Source: Bradyrhizobium prioriisuperbiae (GTDB lineage: Bacteria > Pseudomonadota > Alphaproteobacteria > Rhizobiales > Xanthobacteraceae). From it: a DNA stretch of 64,000 nt. The position numbers were made by a program, and so were the translations under genes. The notes under the pieces are model-generated. The model was not told the DNA's origin and ran no database searches. It was given only the letters and a program-made list of their open reading frames with translations. Within the stretch, counting starts at the first letter, position 1, and each line of letters starts with the position of its first letter. The DNA lies in contig NZ_CP135921.1 in the NCBI RefSeq assembly GCF_032397745.1, positions 2,356,001-2,420,000 on the forward strand. Reading direction: 5' to 3'. Shown one piece after another: positions 52,321 through 62,073 of the stretch.

Positions 52321-52698
52321 ATGCCGCTTGCCTACTGGTGTGTGTTGATCACGGCCATTCTGCCGATCGCTATCGTGAGCTTCGCCAAGGCCGGTGGCGG
52401 CGGAGACAATCACGATCCGCGTGCCGGAATCGACAGCCTGCCAGACCGGCAGCGCCGCGGTTATTTCGCGCATCTCAACGCCTACGAGAATTTCCCGTTC
52501 TTCGCGGTTGCCGTTGTTGTCGCTGTTACGATGGGGGCGCCGATCCACATCGTGAATATTCTGGCGGTCATCTATGTGGCACTGCGGATCGCGCACGCGC
52601 TGCTTTATATCGGCAACATTCCAACAGCCCGCTCGCTGGTGTTCCTGGCGGGTTATCTCGTCAACATCGCGATCTTCGTGCTGCCGGCGTTCAAATAG
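52321..52698 (+). CDS. MAPEG family membrane protein
   Basis: A 125-residue protein with four hydrophobic segments. The MAPEG pattern is visible as RRGYFAHLNAYENFPFFAVA (about 45-64), with the conserved Asn-Ala-x-Glu-Asn, followed by IYVALRIAHALLYI. MAPEG members include glutathione transferases and many uncharacterised bacterial inner-membrane proteins; the enzymatic role here is unknown. The ATG is at 52321. Confidence 0.88.
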   Translation: MPLAYWCVLITAILPIAIVSFAKAGGGGDNHDPRAGIDSLPDRQRRGYFAHLNAYENFPFFAVAVVVAVTMGAPIHIVNILAVIYVALRIAHALLYIGNIPTARSLVFLAGYLVNIAIFVLPAFK

Positions 52699-52708
52699 TT
52701 CGGGAGAG

Positions 52709-53092
52709 CTAGCCCGGCGCGTGGCACACGGCCTCGATATTATGTCCGTGGGGATCGCGCACGAAAGCGCCGTAATAGTTGGGATGATAGTGCGCCCGGA
52801 TACCCGGCGCGCCGTTGTCGCGGCCGCCGGCTGCGATGGCTGCCGCGTGGAAGGCGTCCACCATGGCGCGGCTCTTGGCCACGATCGCGACGTGCAGCGG
52901 CTTGTCGATGCCACCTTCGCCGCCGATCCAGAAATCCGGCTTGCCGTCCGCGCCGAAGCCGGCGGCGGGCGCGTCGGCCTCGTTCTGCCGAACCTCCATC
53001 ATCAGCACATAGCCCAGCGGCGCGAGCGCCTGGACATAGAATGCCTTGGCCCGGTCGTAGTCGGATACGGGAAAGCCGATGTGGTCGATCAT
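52709..53092 (-). CDS. VOC (glyoxalase/bleomycin resistance fold) family protein
   Basis: A 127-residue single-domain VOC protein: MIDHIGFPVSDYDRAKAFYV at the start and YGAFVRDPHGHNIEAVCH at the end, with His3/His4 region and Glu near 121 as likely metal ligands. Relatives include dioxygenases, glyoxalases and resistance proteins. Specific function is unknown. The start at 53092 is chosen since the fold begins there; the frame extends upstream without similarity. Confidence 0.9.
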   Translation of the reverse strand: MIDHIGFPVSDYDRAKAFYVQALAPLGYVLMMEVRQNEADAPAAGFGADGKPDFWIGGEGGIDKPLHVAIVAKSRAMVDAFHAAAIAAGGRDNGAPGIRAHYHPNYYGAFVRDPHGHNIEAVCHAPG

Positions 53093-53221
53093 GAAATGCG
53101 TCTCCTGTCGAAACGGAAGAGCGCGCATCAGAATCGAATCAGGCAAGACCTGCAAGAGCGCTTATTGCCACGCAGATCGCCACCGCTGAGGAGCAATCGG
53201 TGTTGTGCCGTGTCTCACGCC

Positions 53222-54004
53222 TCAGATCTGGCGTTCGACCATCTTCAGCTTGAGATCGGCGATGGCTTCCGAGGGGTTGAGGCCCTTCGGGCAGGCCTTG
53301 GCGCAATTCAGGATGGTGTGGCAGCGATAGAGCCGGAACGGATCCTCGAGATTGTCGAGGCGCTCGCCGGTGGCTTCATCGCGGCTGTCCTTCACCCAGC
53401 GGCTGGCCTGCAGCAGTGCGGCCGGGCCGAGGAAGCGGTCGCTGTTCCACCAGTAGCTCGGGCATGAGGTCGAGCAGCAGGCGCAGAGAATGCACTCGTA
53501 GAGACCGTCCAGCTTCTGGCGGTCTTCCGGAGTCTGCTTCCATTCCTTCTGCGGGGTCGGGCTCGTGGTGTGCAGCCACGGTTCGATCGAGGCGTACTGC
53601 GCATAGAAGTTGGTGAGATCCGGCACCAGGTCCTTCACCACCGGCTGGTGCGGCAGCGGCTTGACGTTGACGGCGCCGCCGTCGACATCGTGCATCGACT
53701 TGGTGCAGGCCAGCGTGTTCTGGCCATCGATGTTCATGGCGCAGGAGCCGCAGACGCCTTCGCGGCAGGAGCGTCGAAACGTGAGCGTCGGGTCGATGTT
53801 GTTCTTGATCCAGATCAGGCCGTCCAGCACCATCGGACCGCAGTCGGCGGTGTCGACATAATAGGTGTCGATGCTGGGGTTTTTGCCGTCGTCCGGATTC
53901 CAGCGGTAGATCTTGTACTCGCGCAATTCGCTCGTGGTCTCCGGCTTCGGCCAGGTCTTGCCGCCGGTGATTTTCGAGTTTTTCGGAAGTGAGAATTCAA
54001 CCAT
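53222..54004 (-). CDS. sdhB: Succinate dehydrogenase iron-sulfur subunit
   Basis: A 260-residue subunit of complex II. The 2Fe-2S ligands are in [17 protein letters not shown] and the following LAC, the 4Fe-4S ligands in [15 protein letters not shown], and the 3Fe-4S ligands in [17 protein letters not shown]. It transfers electrons from SdhA flavin to quinone. Last gene of sdhCDAB, 77 bases after sdhA. Start ATG at 54004. Normal length for alphaproteobacteria. Confidence 0.98.
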   Translation of the reverse strand: MVEFSLPKNSKITGGKTWPKPETTSELREYKIYRWNPDDGKNPSIDTYYVDTADCGPMVLDGLIWIKNNIDPTLTFRRSCREGVCGSCAMNIDGQNTLACTKSMHDVDGGAVNVKPLPHQPVVKDLVPDLTNFYAQYASIEPWLHTTSPTPQKEWKQTPEDRQKLDGLYECILCACCSTSCPSYWWNSDRFLGPAALLQASRWVKDSRDEATGERLDNLEDPFRLYRCHTILNCAKACPKGLNPSEAIADLKLKMVERQI

Positions 54005-54081
54005 TGATCTCGAGCCTTCTGGGAATGCGCTAATTAGTCAAGGTGCAGCTTGGGTGACGTCAGCCTTGGGAGACATTTGCC

Positions 54082-55920
54082 TTAGTAAACGCGGGCCTTC
54101 GGCGGGATATACTGCACGTCGTTGGTCATGGTGTAGTCATGCACCGGGCGGTATTCGATCGTGGAATTGCCACGGTCGTCGAGCCACGCCAGCGTATGCT
54201 TCATCCAGTTCTTGTCGTCGCGCGCCGAGAAATCCTCGCGCGCATGGGCGCCGCGGCTCTCGGTGCGGTTGGCGGCGGAGTCCATCGTGACCACCGCCTG
54301 CGAAATCAGGTTGTCGAATTCCAGGGTCTCCACCAGATCGGAATTCCACACCAGTGAACGGTCGCTGGTGCCGACATCACCGATGCCGCCATAGACCTTG
54401 TGGATCAGGTCCTTGCCTTCGTGCAGCACGTCGCCGGTGCGGAACACGGCGCAGTTGGTCTGCATCACCTTCTGCATGTTGGCGCGCAGTTTCGCGGTTG
54501 GCGTGCCGCCGGAGGCGTTGCGGAAATGATCCAGCCGGCCCAGCGCCATATCCGCCGAGTTCGACGGCAGATCCGGCTGCGAGGCGTTCGGTGTCAGCTT
54601 CTCGGCGCAGCGCAGCGCCGCGGCGCGGCCGAACACCACGAGGTCGATCAGCGAGTTGGAGCCGAGACGATTGGCGCCATGCACCGACACGCAGGCGGCT
54701 TCGCCCACCGCCATCAGGCCGGGCACCACTGCATTGTCGTCGCCGTTCTTCTTGGTGACGACTTCGGCGTGGAAGTTCGTAGGTATGCCGCCCATGTTGT
54801 AATGCACCGTCGGCACGATCGGGATCGGCTGACGGGTGACGTCGACATTGGCGAAGATCTTCGCCGATTCGGAAATGCCGGGCAGGCGTTCGTGCAGCAC
54901 CTTGGGATCGAGATGATCGAGGTGCAGGAAGATGTGGTCCTTGCTCTTGCCCACGCCGCGGCCTTCGCGGATCTCGATGGTCATGGCGCGCGAGACGACG
55001 TCGCGCGAGGCCAGATCCTTCGCAGACGGCGCATACCGCTCCATGAAGCGCTCGCCTTCGGAATTGACCAGATAACCGCCTTCGCCGCGGGCGCCCTCGG
55101 TGACCAGGCAGCCGGAGCCGTAGATGCCGGTCGGGTGGAACTGGACGAACTCCATGTCCTGCAGCGGCAGTCCGACGCGCAGCGCCATGGCGTTGCCGTC
55201 GCCGGTGCAGGTGTGCGCCGAAGTGCACGACGCATAGGCGCGGCCGTAGCCGCCGGTGGCGAGAATGGTGGTCTGGGCCCGGAAGCGATGCAGCGTGCCG
55301 TCGTCGAGCTTCAGCGCGATCACGCCGCGGCACACGCCCTGATCGTCCATGATCAGGTCGATGGCGAAGAACTCGATGTAGAATTCAGCCGAATGGCGCA
55401 GTGCCTGGCCGTACATGGTGTGCAGCATGGCGTGGCCGGTGCGGTCGGCGGCGGCGCAGGTGCGCTGCGCCTGGCTCTTGCCGTAGTCGATGGTCATGCC
55501 GCCGAACGGGCGCTGGTAGATCTTGCCGTCCTCGGTGCGCGAGAACGGCACGCCCCAGTGCTCGAGCTCGTAGACGGCTTCCGGCGCGTTGCGCACCAGG
55601 TATTCGATGGAATCCTGGTCGCCCAGCCAGTCCGACCCCTTCACGGTGTCGTACATGTGCCAGCGCCAGTCGTCCTTGTGCATGTTGCCGAGTGAGGCGG
55701 AGATGCCGCCCTGCGCCGCAACCGTGTGCGAGCGGGTCGGAAACACCTTGGTGATGCAGGCGGTGCGCAGACCAGCCTCGCTGCAGCCGACCACGGCGCG
55801 CAGGCCGGCGCCGCCGGCGCCAACCACGACAACGTCATAGGTGTGGTCTTCGATCGGATAGGCGTGGCCGTTGGTGGCAGGACCACTCTTGCCGTTTGCG
55901 CCGTTGCCAGTGGCGGCCAT
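54082..55920 (-). CDS. sdhA: Succinate dehydrogenase flavoprotein subunit
   Basis: A 612-residue flavoprotein. FAD-binding GAGGAGLRA lies at about 34-42, and SHTVAAQGG has His65, the residue expected to carry covalent FAD. The capping and active-site segments are [20 protein letters not shown] and [23 protein letters not shown] is near the C-terminus. It oxidises succinate to fumarate at the cytoplasmic face of the membrane. A 25-residue Gly/Asn-rich N-terminal extension precedes the fold. The gene starts three bases after the sdhD stop. Confidence 0.98.
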   Translation of the reverse strand: MAATGNGANGKSGPATNGHAYPIEDHTYDVVVVGAGGAGLRAVVGCSEAGLRTACITKVFPTRSHTVAAQGGISASLGNMHKDDWRWHMYDTVKGSDWLGDQDSIEYLVRNAPEAVYELEHWGVPFSRTEDGKIYQRPFGGMTIDYGKSQAQRTCAAADRTGHAMLHTMYGQALRHSAEFYIEFFAIDLIMDDQGVCRGVIALKLDDGTLHRFRAQTTILATGGYGRAYASCTSAHTCTGDGNAMALRVGLPLQDMEFVQFHPTGIYGSGCLVTEGARGEGGYLVNSEGERFMERYAPSAKDLASRDVVSRAMTIEIREGRGVGKSKDHIFLHLDHLDPKVLHERLPGISESAKIFANVDVTRQPIPIVPTVHYNMGGIPTNFHAEVVTKKNGDDNAVVPGLMAVGEAACVSVHGANRLGSNSLIDLVVFGRAAALRCAEKLTPNASQPDLPSNSADMALGRLDHFRNASGGTPTAKLRANMQKVMQTNCAVFRTGDVLHEGKDLIHKVYGGIGDVGTSDRSLVWNSDLVETLEFDNLISQAVVTMDSAANRTESRGAHAREDFSARDDKNWMKHTLAWLDDRGNSTIEYRPVHDYTMTNDVQYIPPKARVY

Positions 55921-55923
55921 GCG

Positions 55924-56331
55924 CTACACTCCAGATGAAAGTTTGATGATGGCGTAGATCGAGGCAAGTCCAACCGCGATCGAGAAGAAATTGTTGGCGA
56001 TCACCGAGAGCAGCTTGAGCTTCTCGTCGTGCACGTAGTCCTCGATCACCACCTGCATCCCGATTTTCATGTGCCAGCAGCTGGCGACGATGAACAGCAT
56101 CATGATGATCGCGATCAGCGGCGAGCCCAGGATCTGTGCTGCAGCGGCATGATTGCGCCCGAGCAGCGTCATGATGATGACGACCACCGGGATGAACAGC
56201 AGCAGCAACGCGAGCGCGGTCAGGCGCTGGCGCCAGAAGTCGGAGGTGCCGGAATGTGCGGCGCCAAGCCCGCGCACGCGCGCGATCGGGGTGCGGATCG
56301 ATTTGACGGTGGATTTTCCAGCCTGGCTCAT
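55924..56331 (-). CDS. sdhD: Succinate dehydrogenase membrane anchor subunit
   Basis: A 135-residue protein with three membrane helices (about 38-57, 70-91 and 107-130). CWHMKIGMQVVIEDYVHDE (about 85-103) contains the conserved His87 and the Asp-Tyr pair near the quinone site. The ATG at 56331 overlaps the sdhC stop by four bases (ATGA), showing translational coupling. The longer frame upstream overlaps sdhC and is not coding. Confidence 0.95.
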   Translation of the reverse strand: MSQAGKSTVKSIRTPIARVRGLGAAHSGTSDFWRQRLTALALLLLFIPVVVIIMTLLGRNHAAAAQILGSPLIAIIMMLFIVASCWHMKIGMQVVIEDYVHDEKLKLLSVIANNFFSIAVGLASIYAIIKLSSGV

Positions 56332-56723
56332 CGGCCGCCTCCCACTGCATAGGCGACGACCCACACCAGAAGGGTCAATGAAATCGAGCCGATCAGCACC
56401 GCGCGGGTGAGCCATTCGCGCTCCGTCGGGCCGAAACCGTAGCCCAGGTCCCACACGAAATGCCGCAGGCCGCCCAGCATGTGATGCAGCAGTGCCCAAG
56501 TGTAGCCGAACAGAATGAGACGGCCGATCCAGCTCTGGGTGAAGCCTTGGATGTTGGCATAGGCGGTCGGACCGGACGCGGTGGCAATCAGCCACCAGGC
56601 CATCAGCAGGGTGCCGACATAGAGCGCGATACCGGTGATGCGATGAACGATGGACAGCGCCATCGTCAGCGTCCAGCGGTACGTCAGGAACGGCGAAAGC
56701 GGACGGTTTGTTTGGACTGTCAT
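56328..56723 (-). CDS. sdhC: Succinate dehydrogenase cytochrome b556 subunit
   Basis: A 131-residue membrane subunit. SIVHRITG has Ser24 and Arg28 of the quinone pocket, and HHMLGGLRHFVWD (about 80-92) contains the heme-ligand His and the conserved Arg-His. Three helices are predicted. It is the first gene of sdhCDAB. The ATG at 56723 gives the usual N-terminus NRPLSPFLTYRW; the frame upstream to 56954 has no similarity. A perfect palindrome lies about 170 bases upstream. Confidence 0.96.
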   Translation of the reverse strand: MTVQTNRPLSPFLTYRWTLTMALSIVHRITGIALYVGTLLMAWWLIATASGPTAYANIQGFTQSWIGRLILFGYTWALLHHMLGGLRHFVWDLGYGFGPTEREWLTRAVLIGSISLTLLVWVVAYAVGGGR

Positions 56724-56890
56724 CGATGTCTTTTTGAGTTGCAGGCCGCGCGCAGGTCCAAAGGCGGGTGATGATATCGGGTGGGCCGACGGCGCTGGGC
56801 GGCTGGATAGAGCAATTCTATTTACGGAGTCACTGGATTGAGCGCAACGCAGAAATGATGATGCCGCGAACGCGAGTTCATAGCTTGCAT

Positions 56891-56910
56891 TTTGCTGGTA
56901 TACCAGCAAA
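56891..56910. promoter_or_regulatory. Perfect 20-base palindrome upstream of sdhC
   Basis: The half-site TTTGCTGGTA is followed directly by its exact complement, TACCAGCAAA. The core TGGTATACCA fits operators of GntR-type and some other regulators. It lies 168 bases before the sdhC start, in a 424-base gap between matB and sdhC. Besides a hairpin at 57076, I see no gene in the rest of that gap. Confidence 0.65.
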
Positions 56911-57075
56911 TTCCGGCGATAGCGCAAAGCAATGACGCTTGTGTTGTGAAGCATGATTCATCTCGTGACACTGCCGTTCGCATGCCGCGAAGTGGAGCGT
57001 TGTCCGAGGTGCGATAACGACACTGCGCATTTTGGTCCCGCATGGCGGCGCGCACAATGCGGAGGATACGCAACC

Positions 57076-57098
57076 AGCCTTCGGACAATCCGAAGGCT
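57076..57098 (-). terminator. Hairpin after matB
   Basis: AGCCTTCGGA and TCCGAAGGCT are perfect ten-base arms with a three-base loop, 50 bases beyond the matB stop on the minus strand. There is no T tract, so it may be a weak terminator. Confidence 0.55.
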
Positions 57099-57147
57099 TG
57101 AGCGGCTTGGATGGCGCGTAGGGCTAACCCGCCCCGCTGACTGCGGC

Positions 57148-58662
57148 CTACTTGGTGTAGAGATTGGCGTAGGTGTCGCGCAGCACGTTCTTCTGCACCT
57201 TGCCCATGGTGTTGCGCGGCAGATCGTCGACGAAAATCACCCGCTTGGGCATCTTGAACTTGGCCAGCCGGCCGTCGAGCGCATGGATAATGGTATCTTC
57301 GCTCAGCGCTGCCGCCTTGTCGGCCACCACCACGGCGGTGACGCCTTCGCCGAAATCGGCGTGGGCGACGCCAATCACCGCGCTCTCGATCACGCCCGGA
57401 ACCGCGTCGATCTCGCTTTCGACCTCCTTCGGATACACGTTGAACCCGCCGGAGATCACCAGATCCTTGCCGCGCCCGAGAATGTGGACGTAGCCCTTGT
57501 CGTCGATCTTGCCGAGATCGCCGGTGATGAAGAAGCCATCATCGCGGAACTCGGACTTGGTCTTTTCCGGCATCCGCCAGTAACCCTTGAACACGTTCGG
57601 CCCCCTGACCTCGATCATGCCGATGGTGTCGCGGGCCAGCTCCGTGCCGTTTTCCGGATCGGTGACCCGCACCGACACGCCGGGCAGCGGCAGGCCGACC
57701 GCGCCGGGCACCCGGTCGCCGTCATAGGGGTTCGAGGTGTTCATGTTGGTTTCGGTCATGCCGTAGCGTTCGAGCACGGCGTGGCCGGTTTTTGCGGACC
57801 ATTCGCGATGGGTGTCGGCGAGCAGCGGCGCCGAGCCGGAGATGAACAGCCGCATGTTCTTGGTCGCATCGCGCGTCAACCGCGGGCTTTGCAGCAGCCG
57901 CGTATAGAAGGTCGGCACGCCCATCATCACCGTTGCTCGCGTCATCAGGTCGATTACCTGGTTGGGATCGAACTTGCTGAGGAAGATCATCGAGGCGCGC
58001 GCGAACAATGTCACGTTGCTCGCTACGAACAAGCCGTGGGTGTGGTAGATCGGCAGAGCGTGGATCAGCACGTCCTTGTCGGTGAAGCGCCAGAAGTTCA
58101 CCAGGGTTTGCGAATTCGACACCAGATTGTCATGGCTGAGCATCGCGCCCTTGGAGCGGCCGGTGGTGCCGGAGGTGTAGAGAATGGCGGCGAGATCGTC
58201 GCCGGCGCGCGCCACAGTAGCGAATTCGGGTTGGCGGCCCGCCGCGCCGTCGGCGATGCTGCCATGGCCGGCCGGATCAAGCGTATCGACCTTGGCGCCG
58301 ATGCCATCGGCGAGAGTGGTGATGCCGTCGACCTTGGCCGGGTCGCAGACGATCAGCGATGGCTCGGCGTCACCGACGAAATACGCAATCTCATTCAGGG
58401 TGTAGGCCGTGTTGAGCGGCAGGAACACCGCACCGGAGCGCACCGTGGCGAGATACAGCACCAGTGCCTGGACCGACTTCTCCACCTGCACCGCGACCCG
58501 GTCGCCAGGCTTGACGCCGCGCGAGATCAGGTAATTCGCGGTACGGCCGGACCGCTCGATCAGGTCGCCATAGCTGATGCGCCCTCCGTCGGCGGTTTCA
58601 ATCGCCAGGCGGCTCAAATCCCTGACATCGTCGAACAGGCGCGAAAACAGGTTTGCATTCAT
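57148..58662 (-). CDS. matB: Malonyl-CoA synthetase (malonate-CoA ligase)
   Basis: A 504-residue acyl-CoA synthetase that converts malonate, and often methylmalonate, with ATP and CoA to the CoA thioester. The phosphate loop is YTSGTTGRSKGAMLSHDN, then HALPIYHTHGLFVASN, YGMTETNMNTSNPYDGDR (Glu of the A5 motif) and the catalytic Lys488 in RNTMGKVQKN. Length and sequence agree closely with R. palustris MatB as I remember it. Neither matA nor a matR-type regulator is adjacent. The ATG is at 58662. Confidence 0.95.
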   Translation of the reverse strand: MNANLFSRLFDDVRDLSRLAIETADGGRISYGDLIERSGRTANYLISRGVKPGDRVAVQVEKSVQALVLYLATVRSGAVFLPLNTAYTLNEIAYFVGDAEPSLIVCDPAKVDGITTLADGIGAKVDTLDPAGHGSIADGAAGRQPEFATVARAGDDLAAILYTSGTTGRSKGAMLSHDNLVSNSQTLVNFWRFTDKDVLIHALPIYHTHGLFVASNVTLFARASMIFLSKFDPNQVIDLMTRATVMMGVPTFYTRLLQSPRLTRDATKNMRLFISGSAPLLADTHREWSAKTGHAVLERYGMTETNMNTSNPYDGDRVPGAVGLPLPGVSVRVTDPENGTELARDTIGMIEVRGPNVFKGYWRMPEKTKSEFRDDGFFITGDLGKIDDKGYVHILGRGKDLVISGGFNVYPKEVESEIDAVPGVIESAVIGVAHADFGEGVTAVVVADKAAALSEDTIIHALDGRLAKFKMPKRVIFVDDLPRNTMGKVQKNVLRDTYANLYTK

Positions 58663-58826
58663 GGCGGCCGAAAGCTCTGGTTGATGGTGTCCGATGGCGT
58701 GGACGGAGTGTTCGATTTTTATTCGCGCATTTGGCCAGCAAGATCAAGTTGGTGGGTGCGGTGCGGATAAGCCGCATCGCGGCCCTGCGGCGCGCGCCTT
58801 TCCGTATGCCGGCGTCATTGGTTGTG

Positions 58827-58855
58827 CCGATGTCATGCGGAGCATATGACATCGG
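58827..58855. promoter_or_regulatory. Ten-base-arm inverted repeat upstream of the LysR gene
   Basis: CCGATGTCAT (58827-58836) and ATGACATCGG (58846-58855) are perfect arms with a nine-base spacer. The repeat lies 28 bases before the LysR start and 165 bases from the divergent matB start, so it could control either gene. Confidence 0.55.
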
Positions 58856-58882
58856 TTCCAATGCTGCCCCGGAGTGTTGTGC

Positions 58883-59779
58883 ATGGCGTCTGCAACGATT
58901 GCTCAGATGAGAGCCGTGGAGGCCCTTGCCCGGACCGGCAGGTTTTCGCGTGCGGCGGAAGATCTGGGCGTTAGCCAGCCCACGGTATCGACCCAAATTC
59001 AGGCATTCGAGGAGCTCTGCCGAACCCGGATCTTCGTCCGCGACGGGCATACCATCCGCCTGGCGCCCGGCGCGAGCGAGATGATCGCAAAAATCCGGGT
59101 GGCCTTGAAATGCATCGATGAGGTGGATCGGAGCATCACCGACACGTCTGCCTTGAAAGGCGGGCTGCTTTCGGTCGGTTTCAGTGCGCACCGCTTGATC
59201 ATGCCGACCTTGACCGCCTTTGTTCGCAAATATCCGACCCTGCATCTGCAGACGCGCGGGGGACCGTCGCTGGAACTCACGGCCTCGGTGCTGCGGGGTG
59301 AACTCGATGTCGCCTCGGTGTCGCAAGCGGCTCCGGACCATCGTTTCGCCTCGGTCAAGCTGCGCAGCTCCCGCGTTGCCATCTATGGCGCCAAAGGGCA
59401 CCGGCTGTTGAAGAAGGGCCGGTTGAAGCTGTCCGATCTCGACGGCCAGGACATGGTGCTTTGGAACAGCGCGTCGGGAACGCGCGTGGTTCTTGAGGAA
59501 GCGGCCAGCAAACAAGGGGTTCGCTTGAAGCCGGTTCTGGAGGTGGCGACGCTGGATGTCGCCTATGCGGCCGCGGCCGCTGGTGTCGGGCTTGCGATAT
59601 CGATCGAAGGCGAAGTGCGTTCCGACGAGTATATCGACGTCGCGCCCGTCGTCGGGCCCGAGCTTGCCATCGGACATTATCTGATCACGTTGCCCGATTG
59701 CCGTGAGCACGCCGCGGTGAGTGCGTTTTTTGACATCGCCATGGAGCAGGGATCGGCTGAGGGCGGCGCGATGCCCTGA
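58883..59779 (+). CDS. LysR family regulator next to the phosphonate-type ABC importer
   Basis: A 298-residue LysR-type regulator. The winged helix covers about 4-62 (MRAVEALARTGRFSRAAEDL, LGVSQPTVSTQIQAFEELC, TRIFVRDGH). The effector domain starts with GGLLSVGFSAHRLIMP. The importer genes follow 109 bases downstream in the same direction, and a LysR-type half-site pattern is present in that gap, so it probably activates them. ATG 58883 has CCGGAG eight bases upstream; GTG and TTG codons slightly upstream are less likely. Confidence 0.9.
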   Translation: MASATIAQMRAVEALARTGRFSRAAEDLGVSQPTVSTQIQAFEELCRTRIFVRDGHTIRLAPGASEMIAKIRVALKCIDEVDRSITDTSALKGGLLSVGFSAHRLIMPTLTAFVRKYPTLHLQTRGGPSLELTASVLRGELDVASVSQAAPDHRFASVKLRSSRVAIYGAKGHRLLKKGRLKLSDLDGQDMVLWNSASGTRVVLEEAASKQGVRLKPVLEVATLDVAYAAAAAGVGLAISIEGEVRSDEYIDVAPVVGPELAIGHYLITLPDCREHAAVSAFFDIAMEQGSAEGGAMP

Positions 59780-59795
59780 CGGGGGCTATGTATTC

Positions 59796-59810
59796 ATAGG
59801 TGGAATCTAT
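59796..59810. promoter_or_regulatory. LysR-type box (T-N11-A) before the ABC importer
   Basis: ATAG-N7-CTAT at 59796-59810 contains the T-N11-A pattern of LysR-type sites in an AT-rich stretch between the regulator and the receptor gene. A TATAAT-like ATATAAT lies about 30 bases further on. Short motifs like this occur by chance, so support is modest. Confidence 0.4.
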
Positions 59811-59888
59811 AATTTAGCCATTTTCATTTGATTGTCATATAATTGGCCTAGCTCTTGCAGACGTGTTTGAGGTCGGAGGGCATAGCAA

Positions 59889-60908
59889 ATGAAGAGATAC
59901 GGCTTTGGTCTTGTGTTGATCGCCGCTGCGATCGCCGGCAGTCCGGTCAGGGCCGACACGACGCTCACGGTCTACACCGCGTTCGAGGCGCAGGATCTGC
60001 AGCGCTACAAGGAGACGTTCGAGCGGGCCAATCCCGGCATCAAGCTGAACTGGGTGCGCGATTCCACTGGCGTGGTCACCGCCAAGCTGCTGGCGGAAAA
60101 AGATAACCCGCGCGCCGACGTGGTGTGGGGGCTGGCCGCGAGCTCGCTGCTTCTGCTGAAAAGCGAAGCCATGCTCGAGGCCTATGCGCCGAAAAAATCC
60201 GAGCGCCTCGAGGCGCGCTTCCGTGACAAATCCAATCCGCCGAGCTGGGTCGGCCTTGATGCCTGGGCTGCGGCGTTGTGCGTCAACACCGTCGAGCTGA
60301 AGAAGTCGGGTGCGCCGATGCCGAAAAGTTGGGCCGATCTGACCAAGCCGGCCTACAAGGGCAAGGTGACGATGCCTAATCCCGCGTCGTCCGGCACCGG
60401 CTTCCTCGACGTCACCGCCTGGCTGCAGATGTTCGGCGAGGAGAAGGGCTGGGCCTATATGGATGCCCTGCACCAGAACATTGCCGCATATTCCCACTCC
60501 GGTTCGAAGCCCTGCAAGGACGCCGCGCGCGGCGAAGCCGTGATCGGTATCTCGTTCGATTTTCGGGGCGCCAAGGAAAAGTCTGCCGGCGCACCGATCG
60601 AAGTCGTCGTTCCCGAGGAGGGCATTGGCTGGGAGGCGGAAGCGGCCGGCATCATCGCCGGTACCGACAATCTCGCCGCTGCCAAGGCGCTGCTCGACTT
60701 CACCGTCAGTGACGAAGCCATGGCGATGTACAATGTCGGCTACGGCATTGTCGCGGTTCCCGGCATTGCCAAGCCGGTCGAGAATTTTCCCGACAACGTC
60801 GCCGCCCGGATGATTCCCAACGACTTCGAATGGGCCGCGGCCAATCGCGAGCGCATCCTCCATGAGTGGAGCAAGCGCTATGACAACAAGAGCGAGCCGA
60901 AAGGCTAG
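59889..60908 (+). CDS. Putative 2-aminoethylphosphonate ABC transporter substrate-binding protein
   Basis: A 339-residue periplasmic receptor of the iron/AEP-binding class (FbpA/PhnS-like fold). The signal peptide covers about 1-20 (ending VRA). The sequence LTVYTAFEAQDLQRYKETFE opens the fold, with SWADLTKPAYKGKVTMPNPA and YGIVAVPGIAKPVE later. This order and the neighbours match putative 2-aminoethylphosphonate receptors (PhnS2/AepX type). Absence of the Tyr pair used by FbpA for iron in the C-terminal part favours an organic ligand. Substrate is inferred, not shown. No phosphonate-degrading enzyme lies in the window. Confidence 0.8.
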   Translation: MKRYGFGLVLIAAAIAGSPVRADTTLTVYTAFEAQDLQRYKETFERANPGIKLNWVRDSTGVVTAKLLAEKDNPRADVVWGLAASSLLLLKSEAMLEAYAPKKSERLEARFRDKSNPPSWVGLDAWAAALCVNTVELKKSGAPMPKSWADLTKPAYKGKVTMPNPASSGTGFLDVTAWLQMFGEEKGWAYMDALHQNIAAYSHSGSKPCKDAARGEAVIGISFDFRGAKEKSAGAPIEVVVPEEGIGWEAEAAGIIAGTDNLAAAKALLDFTVSDEAMAMYNVGYGIVAVPGIAKPVENFPDNVAARMIPNDFEWAAANRERILHEWSKRYDNKSEPKG

Positions 60909-60983
60909 CTCATCGGCATGTGCCCGCGCCGCGAGAGCGGCGCGCGGCGGTTTACCTTTCCCTCCAGAACCGCAGGTGTTTCG

Positions 60984-62072
60984 ATGGACAAGTCGGTGAG
61001 CCCGCAGCCGCACGTGGCGATCGAGCACGTGACCAAGCGTTTCTCGAATTTTCTGGCGCTGAACGATGTTTCGCTCGACATCAGGAAGGGCGAGTTCATC
61101 TGCTTTCTCGGCCCGTCCGGCTGCGGCAAGACCACGCTGCTGCGGGCCATCGCCGGCCTCGACATCCAGTCGGAAGGCCGCATCTTCATGAATGGCAAGG
61201 ACGTCTCCGGACTGCCGCCGTCGCAGCGCGATTTCGGCATCGTGTTCCAGTCCTATGCACTGTTTCCCAATCTGACGGTGGCGCACAATGTCGCCTACGG
61301 GCTGCAGGGGCGCGGCATGCCGCGCGCCGATATCGCCAAGCGGGTGGCGACACTTCTGGCGCTGGTCGGTCTGCCCGATCAGGGCGGCAAGCATCCGGCG
61401 CAGCTGTCCGGCGGCCAGCAGCAGCGGGTGGCGCTGGCGCGTGCGCTCGCCACAGAACCCAGCCTCATCCTGCTCGACGAGCCGCTGTCGGCGCTCGATG
61501 CCAAAGTGCGCAATCATCTGCGCAAGGAGATGAAGGATCTGCAGCGCAATCTCGGCGTCACCACCATCATGGTGACCCATGATCAGCAGGAGGCGCTGAC
61601 CATGGCCGATCGCATTGTGGTGATGAACAAGGGCCGGATCGAACAGATCGGAACGCCGGAGGGTATCTATGCCCGGCCGGCCAGCGCCTTTGTCGCCGAT
61701 TTCGTCGGCGAGATGAATTTCATGCCGGGCGAAGTGATCGGCGACAACCAGATCCGGATCGGCAAGGCCAGCTTCCAGGCCGACACCAGCGCCATCAAGC
61801 GGCGCGAAGTCGTCGCGGCGATCCGCCCCGAGGACATCATCATCCAGGACGTCACGGCCAGCCAGCCGAACCGGGTGCAGGCCACCCTGCTTGAAAGCGA
61901 ATTCCTCGGCTCGTTCCTGCGCGCCCGGATGACCGGCGGCGATCTCGCCGACACCACATTGCGCGCCGATATCGCCATGAATCTGGTGCGCAATCTCGGC
62001 GTCAGCCAGGGACAGCAACTGCCGATCGTGCTGCCCGCCGACCGGCTTCGCGTCTATCCGCTGGAGGCGTGA
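60984..62072 (+). CDS. Putative 2-aminoethylphosphonate ABC transporter ATP-binding protein
   Basis: A 362-residue ATPase. Walker A is GPSGCGKTT at 43-51, the Q loop is [13 protein letters not shown], the signature is [15 protein letters not shown], Walker B is [13 protein letters not shown], and the switch His is in [10 protein letters not shown]. After residue 240 there is an OB-fold regulatory domain (TOBE_2) with [12 protein letters not shown]. It energises the permease encoded directly downstream; the stop codon is one base before the next ATG. The start ATG at 60984 lies 75 bases after the receptor stop. Confidence 0.92.
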   Translation: MDKSVSPQPHVAIEHVTKRFSNFLALNDVSLDIRKGEFICFLGPSGCGKTTLLRAIAGLDIQSEGRIFMNGKDVSGLPPSQRDFGIVFQSYALFPNLTVAHNVAYGLQGRGMPRADIAKRVATLLALVGLPDQGGKHPAQLSGGQQQRVALARALATEPSLILLDEPLSALDAKVRNHLRKEMKDLQRNLGVTTIMVTHDQQEALTMADRIVVMNKGRIEQIGTPEGIYARPASAFVADFVGEMNFMPGEVIGDNQIRIGKASFQADTSAIKRREVVAAIRPEDIIIQDVTASQPNRVQATLLESEFLGSFLRARMTGGDLADTTLRADIAMNLVRNLGVSQGQQLPIVLPADRLRVYPLEA

Positions 62073-62073
62073 C

